The position numbers were made by a program, and so were the translations under genes. The notes under the pieces were generated by a model. It was not told the DNA's origin. It worked only from the letters and a program-made list of their open reading frames with translations, and ran no database searches. 64,000 nucleotides of DNA from Campanula takesimana (Eukaryota > Streptophyta > Magnoliopsida > Asterales > Campanulaceae): the NCBI GenBank assembly GCA_026119855.1, contig JAOWBW010000158.1:618976-682975 (forward strand), in the 5' to 3' direction. Shown one piece after another: positions 1-11,158 of this stretch; position 1 is the first letter of the stretch, and every line of letters begins with the position of its first letter.

Positions 1-612
1 TAGGGTCCTTTGTAAAAATATAACTACAAGGGCTTAACTGTTAAAAATGAAACTTGGGTGACCAAAAGTAGAAAAATGGGTAAAAAAAAATCTTCTTATA
101 ACTTATCTTCTTTCTCCCTCTCTGTGTTTGCAACTTTCCCAGAGAACTTCTCTATCGTTTCTTCCTAGGGTTTAAGAAAAAGGTAAGTTCATTCCATTTT
201 GATTTTATATCTTTTTATTTACTTCTCCGTTTTAAAATCTAATTATATAAAAATGATCAGGGCGTTGAGTATGTCATTTCTACCCGAACAAAACATATTT
301 CTGCGATACTTTTTCCGGAAATAGGTAAGTTACTAATTCCCCTTAAATGTTAAAATGGTCATATATATGTTGTATATGTTATACGTGGTGAAATTATTGT
401 GAAAATAATTTATTTGTGATACTTGTAATTTTGGGACAAAGTGAGTATTTAGTATGTTGGTTTGGTTGGGTTCAAAGTGATGTTAGAGTGTTTTGGGACT
501 GATTTTGGTAGCCTTAGTAAGGCTATAAACGTTAAGTGTGTAAGTGTTGTACTTTTGGGACGGTGAAACGAAAGGAGTAAATATTGTGCAGTTTTTGGCC
601 TAGCAGGGCTTA

Positions 613-722
613 TGGGCAGTCGCCCAATATGGGGCCGTGCGGGCGCCCAGAACTACTGAAAGGTGAATTTTTAAAACAGGGCTCTTGGGCGGTCGCCCAA
701 GATGAGGGCGGGCGGGCGCCCA
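613..722 (+). repeat. GC-palindrome tetrad in gypsy LTR
   Basis: Four 14-bp quasi-palindromes start at 613, 636, 686 and 709. The third is the best, CTTGGGCG-GT-CGCCCAAG (684-701), with 8-bp perfect arms. The first, TGGGCA-GT-CGCCCA, differs from perfect by one CG-to-CA change. Spacing is 23 bp within pairs and 73 bp between pairs. The surroundings are AT-rich. Confidence 0.85.
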
Positions 723-1045
723 CTGTTGCTGAAGAAAATAAATTGTTTCATTGACTTTGTTTAGGACCCAATCTTGGGCTAGGTTTTGTGTCCTAGTCTA
801 GGGTGCCTAGATAAGTGTTTTGGGAAGCTAAATTGGTAGATGATGATTTGGTTTCATATGAGTACAAGGTTGTGTTTATAACTTAAATGTCAATGTTATT
901 GTGAACACTTTATGAGTGATTCTTTTGTGTGCTTCTGGTGAGGTGTTTGGCTTGGTTCCCTACTTTGGAATCATTGCCCTGGATGTTGTTTAAGCAAGTA
1001 TTTATTACAGTGCTTTGTTTGAAAGTCCAGCTGGTTTTGTGTTAT

Positions 1046-1195
1046 CGAGTGGAGGTGGAAAGAATTATAGTGGCATACAGCCAAGTTCACTATAAGGCCT
1101 TTCCACTGGACCTTTTTCCTAATCGAGTGGAGGTGGAAAGAATTATAGTGGCACATAGCCAAGTTCACTAGAAGGCTTTTCCACTGGACCTTTTT
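1046..1195 (+). repeat. 78-bp tandem duplication in LTR
   Basis: Two adjacent copies begin CGAGTGGAGGTGG at 1046 and 1124 and end TTTCCACTGGACC. They differ by a few substitutions. The related LTR at 2475-6081 has one diverged copy of this stretch after TCCAGCTGG. It is a local duplication with no coding meaning. Confidence 0.85.
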
Positions 1196-2134
1196 TCCCC
1201 AGTCCAGATTGGCCTTGGATGGGATGAGTTAGCTCCCTCGAGTGAGCATTTGGGTTATGACTTTGTGTCATATTTCCCCCGTTGTTACTTTGGTTCTTAT
1301 GGTTATGGTTTGGTTTTCGGGATCCTGGCTTCAGCTAATTATGCTTCTCAGATGGTTTTCTTAAATGGTATTTCCAGACGGTTATGTTCTTTCGGTAAAC
1401 TTTGGCTAAGTATCCTTGTGAGTGTTACATCGTTGTATGTGTGGTATAATGAGTTGGATTTGCCTCTCATGCTATGTGATATGTGATACTTATGATATTG
1501 TTTGTTATACTTATCATTATAGCATAAAACGTAGTTGCATTTTAGTAGCTTACTGAGATTCATTCTCACCCCTTATTTATTTATTGTTTTAGATAAAGGC
1601 GATTCCAGGGGATAGGACACTTTGGCACGGGAGGACGTTGGAGTGGTAAGAGTTGGGATTTGTTTTCTTAAGGTTGCATTATGTAAATGTAATACCTTTT
1701 GGGTAGAGTTTCCGTGACTTCATCATTTTGTAACACCATTATTTTGGATAATGTTGGTGTATGTACATTTGTATAAAAGTTTGTAACGCCTTCGGGCTAA
1801 GTACTTTCGTTGTGAAAGTTGGTTGTAAAGTTTGTTTAAAGTTAAATGAAGTCTTTGAACTTCAAGTGTGATTTTGTTAAACTTTATAAAAGTACATTTC
1901 AAAAAATTTTCAAAAGTGTTTTATAACGTCTTCCACTCGTGTCCCGAGCGTGGGGCCAAGTAGGACCACGGGTCTGGGGCGCGACATATACTGAGTACTA
2001 CAGGAATAGCAACAAGAATAATGTGATTTTCTCGATCTCTAAAAAAAGACATCTCAATTATGCATAAATGGAAGATTTCTAAATCTCCATTTTTGAATTC
2101 TCAATTATGCATAAATGGAACTCGACCAATAAAT

Positions 2135-2409
2135 TATTAAGGATATTAGAATCCTTCTATAGTTAGAATTGTATATTTCCTAGACATTGTATTATTTACT
2201 TTCCTATTAGGATTACTATTTCTTTTTCCTTATGTAATTTAGAATAGTCTAGAATAGCTTTGAGAGTACTCCACCCTCTTGTATAAATACCCTACTCATA
2301 TGATCAATAATACTTGAGTCATTCATACAATATTATTTGAGTCTCTCATATCAATTCTCTCTCTCCATGTATGATTGGCTCCGACTATCTCTTTCTCTAA
2401 TCCTTGACA
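2135..2409 (+). repeat. 5' LTR of the outer copia-like element
   Basis: It starts TATTAAGGATATTAG and ends CTTGACA, directly followed by the PBS. It contains TTGTATAAATACC near 2279, a good TATA box and probable U3 promoter. Confidence 0.9.
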
Positions 2410-2421
2410 TGGTATCAGAGC
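2410..2421 (+). promoter_or_regulatory. primer binding site, initiator tRNA-Met
   Basis: TGGTATCAGAGC lies directly after the 5' LTR and is complementary to the 3' end of initiator tRNA-Met, the usual primer of plant LTR elements. Confidence 0.9.
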
Positions 2422-3190
2422 TATGATCCATAATGGGACTTCTCCACCACAAAGCTTCCGCCAACCACCATAAATGTCACGACCCGAAATCTAGGCTCTA
2501 TTTTATTAGTAATAAATAATTATTATTTGTTTAGTTGCTTAATTATTTATTTAAGTTATTATTTATTTAAATATTTATGTGTTATAATAATTATGCCTAG
2601 CATTTTATTTGGGTCATTTGTGCTAGTGTAGTATTGTTGGGTCTTAATTGTTAGTAGGGAGTGTAGAAATTGTGTGTAGTGTAGTGGAGGGGGCCTAAGT
2701 GTAAAATCTTTTAAATCATTTCCCTACTCCCTCCCTACTCTTTCTCTTCTCCCTCACTCTCCATCTCTTCCCAGCTCATCTCTCTCTCTTTAAAAGAAAA
2801 AGGGTAAGTTTTTCTCTTTCCTTCTCTCTTCATTTTCTTCATCTTCCTCTCATAATCTCTCATTTCTTAAAACTTGAAATGTGTTTAGATCGTCGATAGG
2901 ATCGCGTAGAATCAAAAATATTCGAATTCCGTCAACTTTCATTATTTTCAAGTAAGTTACTTTCCCCCCATTTTGATGTTAAAATGTTCATATCATGTTC
3001 ATATAATGCTTTTGTTGTTATATTTGAAGTTTGGATGAGGTTGCAATTTATTTGGAATTTATTTGGATTTTTGGTTAAAAATGGTGATTGTATGAATGTT
3101 GGGGTTTGATCTTGATATTGGTTGTTAAATGTTGTTGTATGAGTCTTTTTGGACTTATAAGTTGTTTTGGTACATTAGTATGCTAGTTGG

Positions 3191-4710
3191 TGTTGGTAGT
3201 GGTGCCCTAGGCACGTTTAATAAACGTTGTAATTGTTATCATTTATTTCATATCAATAAAGAGATGTTTTGATTATTATTGTTGTTCATGTTTACTTATA
3301 ATAATCCCCGTCCCTAGTACTTGTTAAGCACTAGTATAAAGGCTAAATGATCATGAGATGATCATGTTAGATTTATGGGTACTTGTTTGGAACAAAGTAC
3401 TGGACATGACCCGCTCTATGAGATTTATGTCATGGTCTATGTCATACATATATCTCATATTAGTTATGTCATTTGAATCCTTAGACATGAATTTATTATA
3501 GTCTTCCACTTGATGAACATTATGTTTGACATATTCAAACGCTACTTTTAACCGAGTAGTTATAAAGGGTATGATTGGCATAATCGGATTCACGTAGGGA
3601 AGAATAATAAGCTAAATGGATTTGTCCCTCCTCGGAGAGATGTCAAGCTTGGGCCTCTCGTAGGAATGATGTTGATGAAATGTTCGGCCGGACTCAAATG
3701 AATTGATTGGATCAATGTCATTTGGATTATCAACATATTCGGAATCGAGAAAGTAATGAACAAAACAAGTTGACTCTTTGACCATGACTTGTGTTCAATG
3801 ACATCGTGGACAAAGGGATTGTGACATATTCTAAAGGAATGCGAACTTGTATCTAGTTATACTATTTGGGTAGGTATGACGGTTTGCTAGAACCTAATCA
3901 TATCTTATGGGATCATGTTTGAGCCCATTGCCAACTTAGTATAATCCTAGAGGGTCACACACAATAGAACGAATCTTAAATAAGAGGACTATATTGGCAT
4001 TTAGGGTCGGAGGACTTCTAAGGAATTTCTGGAAAGTTCTGGGCCTCCTGGTCAACCAAGCGGGCACTTGGGTTGCACCAGGCGGGCGCCTGAACAAGCC
4101 GGAAAAGGAATTGGACTTTCTGCCCAAACAAGCGGGCGCCTGGGTAGGACCAGGCGGGCGCCCGGTATGCCGGTTTGGAATTTCCTAATTCGATTAGGAA
4201 TGGTTTTTGACACAAGTTACCTATTTGGAATAGGTCTTAATTGTGTATAAAAACACCAATTCGGCCAGACCATATTTACTAGTGCTTTTTGTGAGTCTCA
4301 AATAGTTTGAGAGAAATATTATTTTGTTCTAAGATATCATTGATTGAGGAATAAAATAATTCACAAATAAATTCCATATAGTTCTTTATTGTATTGTGAA
4401 AGTGTGTTTCATAATATTTGGTCTAGCAACCAAGATCAAAGAAGCTCCTTTGATATTCGTTCGAAGTGTGGATACCACTAGAGGGTGAAAATCATCATCT
4501 TCAAAGTTCGTGTTCAAGCTTTGTGATCGTGATCAAGTCTTCAAGTTTCTCCACCAAAGATCAAGAGAAAATTTATAGCCATCAAGGGTTAGTTATTCCT
4601 CTATTCATCTTGTTGTATTTGATTTCATCATATGAACGGATCCATGGGTTTGGGTTTCTTAAAATTTTAATTGCTATATTCCGCTGCGCATGTTACTTGG
4701 AAACCCAACA
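3191..4710 (+). mobile_element. solo copia LTR, relative of family C
   Basis: It starts TGTTGGTAGTGG and ends GGAAACCCAACA, with the duplication GTTGG at 3186-3190 and 4711-4715. On the minus strand it resembles the family C LTRs (28401-29788, 35304-36847, 42305-43542), for example CCTAGGCACGTT near its start and CCGCTGCGCATGTTAC near its end. No internal domain remains, as expected after LTR-LTR recombination. The short ORFs (e.g. 4466-4846) look incidental. Confidence 0.9.
4057..4164 (+). repeat. GC-palindrome tetrad in the solo copia LTR
   Basis: Copies start at 4057, 4079, 4129 and 4151: spacing 22 bp within pairs and 72 bp between pairs. The second is perfect, CAGGCG-GG-CGCCTG. The first is CAAGCG-GG-CACTTG, one CG-to-CA change from perfect. 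The arms differ wholly from the GGCACG arms at the same place in family C LTRs. Confidence 0.85.
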
Positions 4711-4801
4711 GTTGGAAGGTTGGATTTTGGTTGAAATGTGTTTTGGTATGAAAATGGAAGAACCCAGTTTGTTCTTCCCGATTTCCAGCAGTTCAGAAGA
4801 T

Positions 4802-4911
4802 TGGGCGACCGCCCAAAAATGTCTGGGCGACCGCACATCTATCTGAAAGCTTTTGTTCTTGTTTGAGGGCTTGTTTGGGCGACCGCACAGTCCATGTTGG
4901 GCGGCCGCACA
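4802..4911 (+). repeat. GC-palindrome tetrad in gypsy 5' LTR
   Basis: Copies at 4802 (TGGGCG-AC-CGCCCA), 4824, 4876 (both TGGGCG-AC-CGCACA) and 4898 (TGGGCG-GC-CGCACA) are spaced 22, 52 and 22 bp. Each pair is followed by ATCTGAAAG within about 10 bp. Confidence 0.85.
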
Positions 4912-6083
4912 GAACATCTGAAAGTTTTCATTTGTTAGTTTGTGTGATTGAAGAATGCGTTTTGGTCTAAGTCTTGGGTTTCCTTCTAGTTGACCTTAGT
5001 GAACATTGTAGTACACTATAGTGATAGAATTGGGTCCTTTGTGATGAAGTTTGTGATGGAAATTGATTAAGTGTTAATTGAGATTATTGGAACACTTTAA
5101 TTGTGTGTTGTTGGTTCATTTCACTTTCTTGGTGACTTCTTGGTATGGTTCCCTACTTTGGAACCTTAAGTTGTTTATTTAAGCTAGTATTTATTACTTA
5201 GCAGTTATTTGAAAGTCCAGCTGGTATTTTGTGTGTGTTTGGGCGATGCGAAACATTATGATGGCACGGCCAAGTCCATTGTGATGTTGACCATTGTTTT
5301 GCCCCATTATTACCCTCCTCCAGATTGGCCTTGGATGTGAGAAGAGCTAGCTCCTTTGTGTGCATTTTAGCTTTACTTGGAGCATGACTTTGTGGCATGT
5401 CTCCCGTCCCTTGTGACACTTCATTTGGTTATTGGTTCCGGTACCGGGGATTTCTCTTCAGCTTTCATGCTATTATGAAGATGTTGATTGGTTGATTATT
5501 GAAGCTGCGCAGCGATCCTTTATTTGGATGTACCGGTTTGGAAAACCTTGGCTATATCCTTTGTTATGTGTTTATTTCCGCTGCTATCTTTTATGTGATA
5601 ACTGCTATGTGCTATCTCTGATTTATTATTGTATATTGCATCATAGCATGTCATGTAGTTGCATTAGTAACTTATTGAGATTTATCTCACCCCCTTTCTT
5701 TTATCTTTGTTTTTCCTTAACCCCCCCCAGGTGCTAAGGATTAGTCTCGCTGATCACGAGAAAGAGGACGTCGAGTGTGGATACATTCTTTTGGGGAAGG
5801 TTGTTATAGGTTGGTTTACATTATATAAATGTGTAACCTTTTTGGGATAGTTGTACCAATCAATGACGTCATTAAGAATTGTATATTTGTATTTTGTTGT
5901 GCATAAACTTGTGGAAGTTTATGATAGTTGTATTTGGTTTTTGTCAAATTTGGATTTGTAAAACTTTGGATCATCACCTTTTAGTATCAAATGGAATTTT
6001 TAACTTCAGTATTTCTTAGTTTTGGTCTTAAGTCGACGTCCAGCTCGCGGTCTCGGGCCCGCGGGGTCCGGGGTCGCGACAGT

Positions 6084-6095
6084 TGGTATCAGAGC
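6084..6095 (+). promoter_or_regulatory. primer binding site of the gypsy element
   Basis: TGGTATCAGAGC lies two bases after the LTR end, complementary to initiator tRNA-Met. About 105 bp of leader separate it from the gag start. Confidence 0.9.
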
Positions 6096-6201
6096 CATGG
6101 TTTGGCTCTAAGTATAAGTCTAGGTGGACTAGTATGACCTAGGAGGGTAGTAGTGTGCGGAGTGATTAACGGTTGATGTCTTATGCAGATAATTACTCGC
6201 A

Positions 6202-8267
6202 ATGTCTGGAAGAAGAAACAGAGGAGGTACTAGTGGGGCACAGAATCAGAATGACACAAGGGAAGAGGCTATGTTTCAAGGCATGTTCGAGGCGGCCATG
6301 AAGGCCATACATGATCAAGGTCTGAGGGTAGAACAAGCACCACCCCGCTATGGATTGGAGCAATTTCTCAAACTGAAACCGGTTGAATTCAATGGGGAAC
6401 CCGATGTAAGGAAGGCCGAGTTGTGGATTGAGTCGATGGAGAAGATTTATGAGGTATTTGGGTGCACGGATGAGGACAAGGTCCGGTTCGCGGCTTATAA
6501 GCTTGTGGGTGCCTCCGAGCATTGGTGGAAAGGGGTCAAAGCTAGTTGGGATGATACTCACACGGTGTATGCGTGGGAGTTATTCGTGCGTAAATTCAAG
6601 GAGCATTTCATTCCGGTTGTTGATCAAAACCGAAAGGAGATCGAGCTACTCAACCTGGAGCAAGGTTTGTTGTCTATAGCTCAATATTCAGCTAAGTTCA
6701 TAGAATTAGCCCGGTATTGTGACTATTTGGTGAGGACCGAGGAACAAAAATCTATGAGATTCATTCGGGGATTGAAGACCTCCATCCGTACTCAACTTAT
6801 AGCCCAGAGGATTGTGACATTTCAGGATGCGGTAGACCGTGCCTATCTTATAGAGCAAGATATTGGGGAACATAAGAGGAAGACCGAGGTGGCCAACCCG
6901 AGTAAGCAAGGAGCGCAGAGCAAGTCACAACCAAGGATTGATAATCGAGGTAACTTTGGGGGACAATCTCAGTTCCGAGGGAAACCGATCCCAAGGAACC
7001 TGGGTACCACTTCCGGGAACCAAGGGAGCCAAATTAGGAGGCTTTGTTCGTATTGTCAAAAGGAAGGTCATTCTGAGGACCGGTGTTGGAAGAAGCAAGG
7101 AAGGTGCACAAATTGTGGTCAAATGGGTCACTTTATAAAAGATTGCCCAAGAGGTAGAGGACAAGCATCCGGGTCAGGGGTTGGTACTAATCAGGGTCAG
7201 AAAAGGGATGCCGCTGGGAAGCCCAAAGTTCAGGGAAAGGTTTATGCCATGAATCAACAACAAGCTACCGATGATCCATCCGTTATTGGAGGTATTGTTT
7301 CTGTGTCTAATGTGAGCGCACGAGCGTTAGTAGATCCAGGATCATCTCATTCATACATTTCTGTGCAATTTGCTTCCATGTTAAATGCTGCATTCGAGTC
7401 TTTACCGTACGTGCTAGAGGTGTCGACCCCTATAGGAGAATGCTTGATTTCTGATCGAGTCTTTCGTGCTTGTGATGTGGTTATTTGTGGTCGTGTCCTT
7501 TGTGCGGATTTGGTAGTTCTTCCTATCCAAGACTTTGATGTCATTTTGGGTATGGATTGGTTGAGCAAGTTTCATGCTTCCGTTGATTGCCGTAAGAAAA
7601 CTGTTACTTTTTCTACTCCCGATGTGCCTAAATTTGTGTTTGAGGCTAGTCCTCTGAGTAGAAAGGTTCGCTTAATTTCTTTTATGAAAGCGAGAAAATT
7701 ATTGCATAGTGGTTGTGAGGGGTATTTGGCTAGTGTTCTTGATACTAGGAAGGAATCCCCTAGTTTTGATAGTGTTCGGGTAGTTCGGGAATTTCCCGAT
7801 GTTTTCTCTACCGAGTATGATATGCCTCCCGATCGTGAGATAGAATTTTGTATAGACCTTTTGCCGGGTACGGCTCCAATTTCGAAAGCACCTTATAGGT
7901 TGGCTCCCGCAGAGTTGAAGGAATTAAAGGTTCAGTTGCAAGAGTTGCTTGATCGAGGGTTTATCCGCCCTAGTGTTTCCCCGTGGGGAGCACCGGTTTT
8001 GTTTGTGCGGAAGAAAGACGGTTCCTTGAGATTGTATATAGATTACCGGAAGTTGAATCAGGTTACGGTGAAGAACAAGTATCCTCTACCTCACATTGAT
8101 GATTTGTTTGATCAGCTTCAAGGGTCCGTGGTTTTCTCTAAACTTGATTTGAGGAGTGGGTACCATCAGTTGAAGGTTCGATCGGAGGATATTCCGAAGA
8201 CTGCCTTTCGCACTCGTTATGGTCATTATGAGTTCTTGGTTATGCCGTTTGGGTTGACTAACGCGCC
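6202..8267 (+). pseudogene. gypsy gag-pol, N-terminal part (gag, protease, start of RT)
   Basis: The open frame from the ATG at 6202 encodes about 688 residues up to the nested insertion. Gag lies at roughly residues 50-180. Two CCHC zinc knuckles follow (about 282-295 starting CSYC, and 302-315 starting CTNC). The aspartic protease has the active-site stretch ALVDPGSSHSYI (D about 378), where DPG replaces the usual DTG/DSG; related plant gypsy elements also show this. RT starts near residue 560 with PWGAPVLFVRKKDG and runs to MPFGLTNAP, where the 9.3-kb element breaks it. The ORF continues 30-odd residues into the inserted LTR, which is not real coding. Products would be capsid, protease and RT of a cytoplasmic particle. 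It continues at 17544. Confidence 0.9.
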
Positions 8268-9372
8268 TGTAACGCCCATCTTTATTCTTGTTAAATATTT
8301 AACGTGTTTGTTAAATTCTTTACTAGCATATTTAGATGCTATTTTATTTGAGTTAATTATTTAACTACTTTAGAAAATTAAGGTGGTTAAATGTCAAAGT
8401 TGAAAGTTTAGGGGCCTTTTTGTCAAAGTTAGAACTTGAGGGGCCTAGTTGCAATTCTTTGAAAGTGGCAAGTATATCTTGTTGCTTTCTCCTCAGAGAA
8501 AGCAAATTTTAAGTTATCTTCTCGTACTCTCCTTCTGTTCTAAAGCCAAGGGTAGGATTCTTCCTATTCTCGACTCCTCGAGCTTAATTATTCCTCTGTT
8601 CGTGATTCCGGTCCCGAATAAATATTCGTGGCGTTGAATAGAGCGTTCCAGACCGATCAGAAATTAATTTGGGTCAACTTGATTTTTGACTAGGTAAGTT
8701 ATTGACTCCCCCTTACTTGTAATAACATGCATATATGTTATTCCCGCTACTTGTTCTTGTTAAAATTGTGTTTTGGGCAATTTTTGTGATACTTGTAAAA
8801 TTGGGACGAAGGGAGTATTTTTATACTCGTACAGAGTACTTAGAACATGCACCTCAATACAAAATGGGTTGCAAAGATATTTGAAAATTGTACTCCTATT
8901 CGTGAGACGGTAAAATAGTAACTTGATTTAAATATTATTAGAAAAATCGTACCATTATTTGTGGTACGGGGAAATGAATGGAAGTATCCCTAGATGGGTA
9001 TATTAGTATAAAATAAAATTGTACTTATACTTTTGGGGACGGTGAAATATTAAATAGGAATAAAAGGAAATTGTCCTATTATTTATGGGACGGTAAAAGA
9101 AATGAATTGGGCTTGAAATAGGAGTGCTAAACTTGTTAGTATACTCCTGAGAATGTTAGGAGTGTTAGTTAAATGTTACTCCTACGTGTGGGGCGGAGAA
9201 TTTATAAGTATAAAAGTCTCTGTTGAAATAAGAAAGTATAATTGAAATGAGTGATTTAAGCTTGTTATTGTACTCCTGGGTTTGATAATATATTGATAAA
9301 AATTATACTCCTACGCTTGGGACGAAAAATTATTTAACCTGAGAAAGAATTCGGATTTTGGCATTTGGGCCT

Positions 9373-9481
9373 TGGGCGACCGCCCATTTTGGGCTGGGCG
9401 ACCGCCCATCTATCTGAAGTATTTTGTTCTTGGAAAGCCTGATTTTGGGCGACCGCCCACACCATTTTGTGCGGCCGCCCA
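9373..9481 (+). repeat. GC-palindrome tetrad, LARD 5' LTR
   Basis: TGGGCG-AC-CGCCCA occurs perfectly at 9373, 9395 and 9446, with a fourth copy TGTGCG-GC-CGCCCA at 9468. Spacing is 22, 51 and 22 bp. ATCTATCTGAAG follows the first pair and ATGTCCTGAAA follows the second. Confidence 0.9.
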
Positions 9482-9611
9482 TATGTCCTGAAAAATTGTA
9501 AAACTTGTTTAATGATTGTATAAGTTAGAAATAACCATTGTTAAGGCATATAGCCTTAGGATAAGATGTCCTAGTAAGTATTGTGATACCTTAGGGGTAT
9601 CAGAAGTGAGT

Positions 9612-10395
9612 CTTGAACATGAATACTCATTTAATTAAAATGAGAACTTAGTCTTGTACATGGACACTTATAGAACTCAAATGAGAACTTAAGTATAAGA
9701 GTAACAACTCTTTATATGTCTTGAAAGTGCTATGAACAAGCACTTATGTGTTATTCTTGTCTTAAAGCCTATGATTGTGTACCTTAGGGGCACCAACTAA
9801 TGTCTTGAGCTTGAATGTCCTAAGAAAAGGATTTGAAAACTTGTACGAGTAAGATGTATAATTCATCTTCTGAACTTGAACTTGAGTGTAAGAGTAATGA
9901 CTCTTCTACGTGTCTTGAATCTAAAGATTGTACAACTTAAGGGCATTAAAGCTATGCCTTGAACTTGAATATCCTAGGAATAGGATCGTGAACTTGATTG
10001 GGAGATGTATAGCTCATCTTCTTAATTAAAACGTGAATATAAGATGAGTAAATCTTGTACTTGTCTTAAATAACCAAAGAGTTGGATTGATAACTTAAAA
10101 ATAAGTTAATTAACTCTTGTACATGTTTAATCATCCAAAGAAATGGATTGAGAACTTGGTTATAAGATGATAAAATCTTGTATATGTATTGAATGTCTTG
10201 AATGTCTTAAGATGAGACAGTAACTTGAAATATAAGACAATAAAATCTTGTACATGACTTGAACATCCAAATAATTGGATTAAGACTTGAATATAAGATT
10301 ATAAAATCTTGTACGTGCCTTGACACCAATATAGGTGTATGGTAACAAACTTGAAAGAGTCTTGATGTGTATATGCAAATCTTGCATATATTTAC
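9612..10395 (+). repeat. stem-loop ladder of about 60-bp diverged units
   Basis: Units start near CTTGAAC and end near CTTGTACRTG. Each tends to hold two short inverted repeats. Examples of the first: ATCCAAATAATTGGAT, ACACCAATATAGGTGT, GTCTTAAGATGAGAC, TCCTAGGAATAGGA. Examples of the second: AAGATTATAAAATCTT, AAGAGTAACAACTCTT. Arms differ between units but stay complementary. Diverged versions occur in the solo LTR (about 60550-61020) and, inverted, at about 54160-54620. Confidence 0.7.
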
Positions 10396-11052
10396 TTGAT
10401 AGAATGTGGCTTCTTGATTGATTGGTACATGGTATGAATAACCAAAGAATTGGGTTATGGAACTAGATAGAGAATGATTAACTCTACTACATAGTTGAAC
10501 TTGATACGTGTATATTGGAAGTGCTATAAATAAACACTAAAGTGTAAATGATTTAGTTTTAATCGTGTATATAATCAAGGAAGTATATAAAATATAAAGA
10601 AGATATCCTGTCTTGAAATGGTTCCTAAAGAAAATAGGGACTAGTGTAATATGAAGATAATTCATATAATCGTGAATACTACGATTTAAATTAATAAGAA
10701 TGATTACAGAACACAATATGTGTTGGAAAATGTATTCGATTACTAACGATACATATACGTGAGATATGATTGTGACTAGGTAGGAATGTGACCTATGCTA
10801 CTACGTGTTTAGAGTCTAAGGTATTGGGCTCTATTTGATAGTAAGGGTATCGTGATAGACACTTTAATGTGTTAAACATGATATGAATATGTACGTGCAA
10901 ACTTGGCATGTGACAAAGTGAAATACCCTACTACTTGACTGAAGTCTGTTATAAATGGACTCTTACTTGGATTGATCGTGTTACATGGACACCTTATGTG
11001 CCATTGTTATCTTGGTTTGTATTCGCAATAATTGCGTACGTGTACTTATATT

Positions 11053-11158
11053 GAGCACATGATACATAATTACATGGTGCATATTCTTGTGAGCACATGA
11101 TACATAATTACATGGTGCATATTCTTGTGAGCACATGATACATAATTACATGGTGCAT
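11053..11158 (+). repeat. 38-bp tandem triplicate
   Basis: Three copies beginning GAGCACATGATAC start at 11053, 11091 and 11129 (the last partial). Each contains the near-palindrome GCACATG...CATGGTGC. The 3' LTR carries the same at 16345-16450. Confidence 0.9.

Larger units (their letters stand above)
325..1592 (+). promoter_or_regulatory. candidate intron inside the LTR, with conserved hairpin before the acceptor
   Basis: A consensus donor ATAG|GTAAGTTA at 325 (an alternative AAAG|GTAAGTTC at 183) and an acceptor TTATTGTTTTAG ending at 1592 bracket most of the LTR. A small inverted repeat, TGAGATTCATTCTCA (1554-1568), lies just upstream of the pyrimidine tract. The same order of donor, hairpin, pyrimidine tract and AG occurs in every gypsy LTR of this window. 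Splicing itself is inferred. Confidence 0.45.
1..1986 (+). mobile_element. Ty3/gypsy LTR, left end outside window
   Basis: This stretch ends in GGGGCGCGACA, the same kind of 3' LTR terminus as the complete gypsy LTR at 2475-6081, and shares its landmarks in order: two GTAAGT splice-donor-like sites (183, 325), a GC-palindrome array (613-722), the phrase TCCAGCTGG (1026), the TGAGA hairpin (1554) and a pyrimidine tract ending in AG (1592). Comparison with the other LTRs suggests that roughly 100-150 bp of its start lie left of the window. No PBS follows the end, so it is either a solo LTR or a 3' LTR of a plus-strand element. ORFs within it show no resemblance to known proteins. Confidence 0.75.
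2952..5730 (+). promoter_or_regulatory. candidate LTR intron (contains the solo LTR)
   Basis: The donor is TTCAA|GTAAGTTACTTTCC at 2952, with a second donor AGG|GTAAGTT at 2804. The hairpin TGAGATTTATCTCA lies at 5676-5689. The acceptor is AACCCCCCCCAG ending at 5730. Apart from the later copia insertion the layout equals that of the other gypsy LTRs. Whether it is spliced is not shown. Confidence 0.45.
2475..6081 (+). repeat. 5' LTR of the gypsy element, split by a solo copia LTR
   Basis: Without the solo LTR (3191-4710) and its duplicated GTTGG the native LTR is about 2,082 bp. It shares GGTTCCCTACTTTGGAA, TCCAGCTGG and CAGATTGGCCTTGGATG blocks with the LTR at 1-1986. It holds its own palindrome tetrad at 4802-4911 and a candidate intron. 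Confidence 0.9.

Noticed and set aside
4466..4846. 126-codon ORF as a gene
   Set aside because: It runs from the solo copia LTR across its target duplication into the gypsy LTR.
8449..8637. 62-codon ORF, repeated at 13741-13929
   Set aside because: It lies in the LTR leader; the repeat is simply the second LTR. No known domain.
9373..9481. CRISPR-like array of palindromic repeats
   Set aside because: Repeats are 14 bp in a plant LTR, spacers are not unique or uniform, and there are no cas genes.
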